Below are positions 57,974 to 64,000 of a stretch of DNA of 64,000 nucleotides, one piece after another. Position 1 is the first letter of the stretch; each line of letters starts with the position of its first letter. Both the position numbers and the translations under genes were made by a program. Source of the stretch: Paragyromitra xinjiangensis (taxonomy: Eukaryota > Ascomycota > Pezizomycetes > Pezizales > Discinaceae); NCBI GenBank assembly GCA_038503065.1, contig JBCAMK010000001.1, positions 1,178,001-1,242,000 on the forward strand, written 5' to 3'. The notes beneath the pieces are model-generated. The model was not told the DNA's origin. It did no database searches and was given only the letters and a program-made list of their open reading frames with translations.

Positions 57974-58705
57974 TGGGGTAATAGAGAAGGAAGTAGTCGC
58001 ACATACGATACCGATTCGGATCTGGGAAAGCAAATACGGGGAGCATTGGAGGCTGCACGAAAGAGGAACGTAATAGGGCATACTTAAGAGGGTTATAATA
58101 ATTTTACTTTTGGTTTCCATGTACATTTCGGATCTGAAGGGTTTGCTATTGTTTAGATATCCCCTGAAGTCAAGATTCCTGGACACAAACTATTGTTTTT
58201 AGCATAGAAAATGATTCATAATAGTTATTAGCTAGTAGGAAGATGATGCAGTTAATTTTTATTGGATAGTACTAGGGTTCATTGTATCTAAGAGACAAAG
58301 GAGGCCAAAGGAAGATAATATACAAGAAAAATATGCTTCAGAGCTAGTGAGGTGCGTACTTAGGTTAGAAAATAATTGTCTATTATAAACACTAGCAAAG
58401 ATTGGGGAAGCTCCAAACCTTACGCATTTGCATAAGCCTTTCAAATAAGGCTTTCCCCTGGGAGTTTTGTAGCTCTTTGGTGAAAATCTATTTCCCTACG
58501 CCGTTTCAGGATCCTTCTCAAGGGTACTAGGTTCCTGTAATGCAATGATGGGGGGGGAAATGAACATTCAAAAAGTATGGATGGGGTTATAAACTGAAGT
58601 CGATATAAACTCACTGAAAAGTGCTCTTAGCGGTACTCCCGTCCACAAACTGACAACCTACGATCCACGGGCGGTTATGAGCCGCTAATGCTTGCGAGAG
58701 GACAC
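57974..58705. other. Intergenic, converging 3' ends
   Basis: This lies between the Gly-rich gene (plus) and the SET gene (minus). No gene is recognised. The sequence is AT-rich. Confidence 0.4.
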
Positions 58706-59524
58706 TCAGCAGTACTCTCCTGGACCATAATGATCGCAGAAATCACAGTTACAATTTTCCTCTCTGTGAAAAAGTCTTCTACGGAAACTTTTTTGCTCCT
58801 TCTGCTCGAGGATTTCCCAATATGTCAACTCATTGTCGCAAGCTTTGCACCTGCATAGGAAATTATAGTCTCTTGCAAGCTCCGAGCGTCTTTGTTGGGC
58901 AGTCATTTCCCAGGCCGGAAGTCCAAGGTAGTCGATGGTGACCTCATCACCAACCTTGAGGTCTGTCCAAGCATAGAGTTCTATGCGGCCGCTTTTCGCG
59001 TTCCATTCCCATTCGGCATTGCAGAGACAGGAGTGATTAATTCTCGAAGCAAGTTCAAAAACGGCGCTCTTATGATTTTCCGGGTTGAGGGGGTCTCGCG
59101 GGAATGCCAAGCAGTTCGAATTCCAAATATTCTCTTCCAGAGTAAGAAAGTTGCCAAAGTGCGGGTCATCCCAGTAGGACCAGAGAGTAAGAGGATTATG
59201 CAGCTTATAGAACTTGGAAAGAGCTTCTGAGTGCGCCGCGTAGATGGCATTGGTGATGGAACCTTTGAGACTCTGACCATACACATGGTTGGCAATGATG
59301 AGTGGGCGTTCGACAAGAATCAGCTCGTCAGATTTGAAATTTTTTGTGACAACGAGGCCATATCCTTTGCCGTTAATCCGCTCGACCTTGACGTCCGGCG
59401 GAGTAATCGTGATGATAGGTTTCAGTGGCTGATACACAGTATTTTTTGTAGGAATGTGTTTATTCATGTTGGTAGAATTGAGAGATGGGGGTGGAAGAGT
59501 GGGAATTTCTATTTCCAGAGACAT
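58706..59524 (-). CDS. SET-domain protein (putative lysine methyltransferase)
   Basis: A single-exon frame of 272 residues. The SET fold begins near residue 45 with VKVERINGKGYGLVVTKNF. It contains the paired core motifs RINHSC (161-166) and GDEVTIDYLG (192-201), which form the cofactor and lysine channel. A Cys-rich post-SET part (CRCKAC at 224-229, then CNCDFC) could hold zinc. There is no MYND finger or chromodomain. Members of this group methylate lysines on histones or other proteins using S-adenosylmethionine, and many fungal paralogues of this short type remain uncharacterised. ATG 59524 gives a Pro-rich disordered start. A longer open region upstream (59460-59666) is in another frame. 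All core residues appear present. Confidence 0.88.
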   Translation of the reverse strand: MSLEIEIPTLPPPSLNSTNMNKHIPTKNTVYQPLKPIITITPPDVKVERINGKGYGLVVTKNFKSDELILVERPLIIANHVYGQSLKGSITNAIYAAHSEALSKFYKLHNPLTLWSYWDDPHFGNFLTLEENIWNSNCLAFPRDPLNPENHKSAVFELASRINHSCLCNAEWEWNAKSGRIELYAWTDLKVGDEVTIDYLGLPAWEMTAQQRRSELARDYNFLCRCKACDNELTYWEILEQKEQKSFRRRLFHREENCNCDFCDHYGPGEYC

Positions 59525-60867
59525 TATCTGATTTAGATGGAGGTAGTTCTTGATAGGCGATTGGTTGGGTTGCCGATGCAGAATTAGAAGGTCGTGAGGA
59601 GGAGGGAAAGCTTGCTCGTGTATAGAGCCAAGAACTCAACCCGCTAGCTTGTCCTTGGTTACTCAAAAGGAGAGAGATATATGCCTCCTATTTTATGTTA
59701 CATACGTGTACCCGTAGATTCTGCGTTCTAGGCTCCAAAAATGCATTATATACGCCAACACTCCGCAAAAAGATAGCTTCTTGCACGCATGTTAGTGTTT
59801 ATAGGTTTCCCTACTGCATGTAACTTTCAATTCATTCCTCGGGCCTATTTTTTTCAAGCTCGGCCCATAAATCTAGTTTACATGCCATGCGTACACGTGT
59901 GAGCTATTAGTCTCGCTGCCGACTTTTCACATGACAATCCTTCCTAAATTGGGTGCTGACGGATTGTCTCTACAAATTTAGAGCGAATAAACGTCGATTG
60001 CGAGACTAGTGAGCTATATTTATGTAAAGTAAAAGGGTTTTTTCGTTTACTCCCCCAGTTCTTTCTCCAAAAGATACCAGTTTTATTTTCATTGGTGCTT
60101 CCATATATGTATGCATGTATGTAGCTGAAAGCACCAGTTTGCACCTATACATGTATTCAAGAGTTCTCAAACACCTACAGTATGTTGAGGGAAGTATACT
60201 ACATGTAGTTGTTATACGTGAATTTTGATTTTTCCCAGCATGGTCATTAAATCTCACTCGCCCACCCTATGGCGTAAGTGCTGTTTAGTGAATTGATTTT
60301 TCCATTAGGTGCATGCAAGCGCTGTTAGGAGAATATACATGTATTTACCCATTTTATTTCATCAGACCCATTTACGAGAGCAGATCAACAGCCCGACAAA
60401 GGAAGGATGCTAGACTTCCACTACAAGTAGTGAAGAACCGAGATACCTTCTCGAATTATTTTCATTCTGGCAGGGGGTTTTTTCAAAGAAATTATGGTTT
60501 CTAGGTATAAGAGTGAGCTATAGCAAAGATAGCGGGGAAATTCTACCGACACACGGATCGTAACTAAAAATTTGTCTATTTCCATCTAGTCTAAAGTTAC
60601 ACTGAGCCCACTTTCCCAAGTATATTTATAGATATACTTTTGTCGTTTCCCACTACTTTGGCGGGAATCTTGTAGACTTTTCCAATAAAAATCCTTTCCT
60701 GCGCCTCCCAATGTTACAAATCCATATCAGCACAGTGATTAAGATGTGCAGAATAAAAAACAGATAAGAATACAAGAGCGGCAGATATCCCCAACAAGTG
60801 ATGTCCTGAGTAAGAGGCCAGCTCATAAAACTTTGCATCTATGTCTATCAAGTTGCTATGTAGAGAT
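59525..60867. other. Intergenic region, no gene seen
   Basis: The upstream region of the SET gene and the 3' region of the second GPI-protein gene. Short open frames only, with no recognised repeat. Confidence 0.4.
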
Positions 60868-61938
60868 CTAAAGCCCTTCAGCAATAGCTGCAACTATCCA
60901 CCATACCATAACAGCCCAGCTCCAGTGACGCCCAACTTTTGCCCTTGATCCAGCAAAATTCGCATTGGATGCCCCTAGGCGGTTCGAATCAATATATGTA
61001 ATTGATGCACTATTACTGCTGGCCTTGCTGAGTGTTTCTCTACTTGCCGTTGCTGTTCGGTTGTTGGTAGTGGGTGGTATCGTTGCTATAGTCCTCGATG
61101 ATGTAGACGTTGAAGTTATTGTTACTGTTTTATTTGTCCCAGACGTATAACCTATTGTTGTCTCTACGATGGTGTTTTTCTCGCTTACTATAATACTGCC
61201 ACCAGTACTGATATCCGAACCAGATATAGTAGTTATTGGTGGAAGAGCTGTAGTCAAGGCAGTGGGCCCGCCACCATCATAGCATTCGAGGAGACCACAG
61301 CTTTGGCCATATTCGCAACAGCCACCATTAGCAGATGCAGGGCATTGGTACCAGTCTGTCTCACACTTGAGGTTCGTATCATCACATGGAAGAATTATAG
61401 GGTCTGGGGAGCGACAACAGTAGACTCCTATGATTGTGTTATTGGTAGGTAGGCAGGTGTGGTTGTCATCACAGCAGATTTCCTAAGAGACGGGAAGGCC
61501 AGGCGAGGGACAAATTAGCACCTAGGAGAGGAGAGGGATACGTGTCCGGAGACTTGCTTATCGGAGATAATGGGGACATACAGAATGTCCTAAACTACGA
61601 CAAGACTTCTTCCCAGCTTGACAATCAGATAGGTCATCCGCACCCGTACTTCTTGCTTGAACATTGGCATCATCCCCCTGTTGTCTATATCTTTCCTTTT
61701 GCTTGGAATCTTCGGTCTGAGAAGTCCCAATATCGTCAAACCGGGGCAGGGCTGAAGGTTTATATGGAAGATATCCAGCCACAAGTCCGGTTGGAATAGG
61801 TTGAAGGATCAGTGTTGAAATAGAAGTAGTAACAGTAGCGGCAGGGCTCAGTTCGCTATTGAAGACCCCGGTGTTGAGTACCACAAGACCAAGGCAAAAA
61901 TAGAGAATGCCAATGTAGAGAGAAATTTGCCATGACAT
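60868..61938 (-). CDS. Second Cys-rich GPI-anchored surface protein
   Basis: Two exons (61582-61938 and 60868-61482) encode 323 residues. The 99-nt intron has a GTATGT donor and a CTTAG acceptor and keeps the frame at phase 0. Residues 1-25 form a signal peptide (MSWQISLYIGILYFCLGL). After a variable segment, the Cys region reads CQAGKKSC, EICCDDNHTC, GVYCCRSPD, and WYQCPASANGGCCEYGQSCG, the same GGCC-x-x-G-x-x-CG pattern as the protein at 51551-52970. A Thr/Ser-rich stretch follows, with many TT and ST pairs that are probably O-glycosylated. A C-terminal hydrophobic tail (WSWAVMVWWIVAAIAEGL) fits a GPI signal. It is probably exposed at the cell surface; its function is unknown. Sequence identity with the other copy is too low to call a recent duplication. 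Confidence 0.85.
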
Positions 61939-62620
61939 TTGATAGCGGGGGAAGGAATCACCTCGTGAACTAGAACGAATGAGAAGGGGGAAGGAATGGT
62001 TTATAGGCAAGAAGCTGGCAAGTAGTTGGAGAAAGAAGTAGAATCCTGGATCGAAGAAAGCGAATGGAGTTGATGTTTGATGAAAGTGCTCTTCCACTAG
62101 AACAATATGGGATTGGGGCTTTAAGTATGCTAATCCTAGGGAACCTCCCCAAAGCAAAGTGCACAACGCTTCTAGCCTCCTCGATGTAACCTGGGTCGGG
62201 TGTGCGGGTGGTTTAGCTTCATGAAATTGATAGACTACATGAGTAACCTTCATAAAAAATCACTCAGGCCGTGTCCCGAACACGTGCTTTTGTAGGCATG
62301 ATACTGTAACTATGTATTTATCTTCCTACGACTGCTTTTTACTCTACCGTACCTACATGTAGGGTTAAAGCTCCACAAAGATTGGCCTACGGTTATGGAT
62401 ATCGAGCAAATGCTTCAGTAACTATATGTATCAGCCCTGTAAAGGGCGGATTCCTGGTTAGATGTGGTTCCAAATTTGGTAATAGGCCGGCCTACTTCCC
62501 TGTAGTGCCGATAGAAAGGGGCCTTTCCGCTACAAAGATTGCTCTTGGCGTATTTTCAGCCTCATAGCAGTGAATTCACTTCGTAACTTATCCCTCTCTT
62601 GACTCACCAAATCACGCCCA
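61939..62620. other. Intergenic, divergent upstream regions
   Basis: This lies between the second GPI-protein gene (minus) and the hypothetical gene starting at 62621 (plus). The frame upstream of 61938 stays open but does not look like protein. No gene is seen. Confidence 0.4.
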
Positions 62621-63246
62621 ATGGAATACCTGAACATACCTCGCCAGGAATCTCACATCACCACTGAACTCCTACAGTATCCATCGTCCGAGCTTGGCGA
62701 ACAAAGCCAATATACTCCGTCAGAGCTGGGGGAGTGGACGTCAACTCAACTTCCCTCGTCTGGTTCCAAGGAGTTGGTAATCACGGAGAATAACTCTCCA
62801 TTGTCTAAGAAGGAGCTAGGTGACCTCCGCCGACGAGAGAAAAAGGAGCTTCGTGAACATGCAGAGAACCTAAACGTGAATAATGCGGATGAAGCGAGAT
62901 GTAAGAACCATCGCGTATATTTAGCCTCAGGAGCTAACGCAACCACCAGTCAAAGAAGCCGTCGATGATTGGTTTGCCAATAAAAAGCCCCAGCAATTCC
63001 CGACAGTATTATTTAAGGTGCTTATGAAGCTAGATGAGGAGCGACGGAAATGGCTTGCAAAGAACCCCGATGTGGGTTCCGAGATTATCGTTGAGGCCTG
63101 GGTTTCGCCAAAATACAACGAATGTATGTGAACTCTCTGGCCTCATATATTTTACTGGCTCCACCGTTCAGAACACTCTCTGAGAATTTCTCTACCGTTT
63201 AGATAGGCTAACAATCACTCAAAGATCCAATGTATCGGAATACTAG
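62621..63246 (+). CDS. Hypothetical charged protein, three exons
   Basis: Exons 62621-62900, 62950-63123 and 63203-63246 give 165 residues. The first intron (49 nt) has GTAAGA, a GCTAAC branch-point-like site and an AG acceptor. The second (79 nt) has GTATGT and TTTAG. The N-terminal half is hydrophilic with two degenerate copies of a PSELGE motif. The middle is highly charged (KKELGDLRRREKKELREHAE). The second exon encodes a helical segment, FKEAVDDWFANKKPQQFPTV, then KVLMKLDEERRKWLAKNPDV. There is no signal peptide, membrane segment or known domain. The clean splicing is what makes this convincing as a gene. I do not recognise the family. Confidence 0.6.
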
Positions 63247-63814
63247 CGGTATAGGTCTTTGGAAATGGCTATCTCAGCCAATAAAAGTAGGTATAGGAGT
63301 CAAACAACATATTCCTCAAGGCTTCTTGGGTTGCTGACATCTGAAGTATACACAGACAAGCAGTGATAAATTTACCTTGATGTGAGTTGGCAAATCTCCC
63401 ATCATCGAAAATATTGCTAACAAATATTGCTCAGCTCTCTAAGTGGCTTGAATACAAACCTTCTGAAGGCACTCCTTGTACACTATGAGATCAATATCCA
63501 ATGCCTTTACCAGATGATCTTTGTAGACAGTTTCTCCGCTAGCATTCAATCAGCTACTGAAAATGGTAAACTCGAGCTTTTATAAGAGTCTTTCTCGCTT
63601 GCTAAAGTGTAATTTAGTATTCGCACTTAGCTTCGATTTTCTTCGTCTTGTGCCACTTGGGAATGAGCGTCGCTACCATACACAAACCTTCCCGCAACTC
63701 GAAAACAAGAGGCGAAATCACCTTTTGGCATGGAAGTGGAATCCATTCGGTTCAGAACCAGAAACAAAGTGAGGGCTGACCATTCTTCCGGGTTACCCAC
63801 AAACTTTTACTAAG

Positions 63815-64000
63815 GAGACAGTGACCGAGCATTTGAAATTGCGCGTACGGTGGTATGGCTTCGGCGAGATCTTGATACGGGGAAGATGGTTGCTATTTTT
63901 TATGTGGAACCAAAAAAATGCAGGAAGATTGCGCCCAAAGGTCAGGCACAATGGAGGATGAGCGAGTTCTGTGACGATGTAAAAGCCCGGGCAAGGTCAA
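63815..64000 (+). CDS. Possible partial exon running off the window
   Basis: After an acceptor-like TTTTACTAAG, one frame stays open to the window end and reads like protein: DSDRAFEIARTVVWLRRDLD, then KMVAIFYVEPKKCRKIAPKG. An in-frame stop lies directly upstream, so it would have to be an internal exon. The 5' part of the gene is not identified, and a 69-codon frame at 63563-63772 does not join to it in frame. No family is recognised. Confidence 0.3.

Noticed and set aside
63563..63772. 69-codon frame near the right end
   Set aside because: It does not join in frame to the possible exon at 63815 and has no recognisable domain.

Overview
The window is nuclear DNA of a filamentous ascomycete (Pezizomycotina). 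The evidence is short GT-AG introns of roughly 50-100 nt with CTNA-type branch points, a mitochondrial-type malonyl-CoA:ACP transacylase, cytochrome P450, GH51, DHA1-type MFS and DUF7918 families, Cys-rich GPI proteins, and a Ty3/gypsy chromovirus with short LTRs. A leotiomycete is plausible, but I cannot fix the species. The window is gene-poor: about a dozen genes or gene remnants, separated by AT-rich, mostly featureless stretches of up to 6 kb.

Layout. 1-5.9 kb holds only a 90-bp mariner-like MITE. At 5.9-6.3 kb lies a two-exon gene for a small basic conserved protein. From 7.2 to 20.1 kb lies a decayed P450 gene on the minus strand. A minus-strand chromovirus (7407-18289, identical 136-bp LTRs, 5-bp target duplication) is inserted in it just after the haem-binding motif. 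The chromovirus is itself interrupted by two TIR elements with 2-bp duplications: 8330-10302 in the integrase and 12309-14531 in the reverse transcriptase. Both carry long internal minisatellites. The order of events is therefore host gene, then retrotransposon, then DNA elements.

At 21.9-23.1 kb is an intact malonyl-CoA:ACP transacylase. At 27.8-30.3 kb is an eight-exon secreted GH51 alpha-L-arabinofuranosidase. At 36.4-38.9 kb is an unusual gene whose best splice model joins a DcmR-type sensory (MEDS) domain, a PAS domain and the C-terminal part of a fungal transcription factor, with no visible Zn2Cys6 domain. At 44.1-44.7 kb is a third TIR element built from the same CATCAGTAAA word found at the ends of the two nested elements. 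At 45.4-47.7 kb is a seven-exon MFS transporter with a one-base excess in an A8 run.

The right-hand 13 kb is denser: two Cys-rich GPI-type surface proteins, a Gly/Ser-rich membrane protein, a DUF7918 protein, a small Gly-rich membrane protein with a frameshift, a SET-domain protein, a three-exon hypothetical gene, and a possible partial exon running off the end. No metabolic cluster or operon-like organisation is visible. The strongest candidates for something new are the CATCAGTAAA element family and the MEDS-PAS-transcription-factor fusion.
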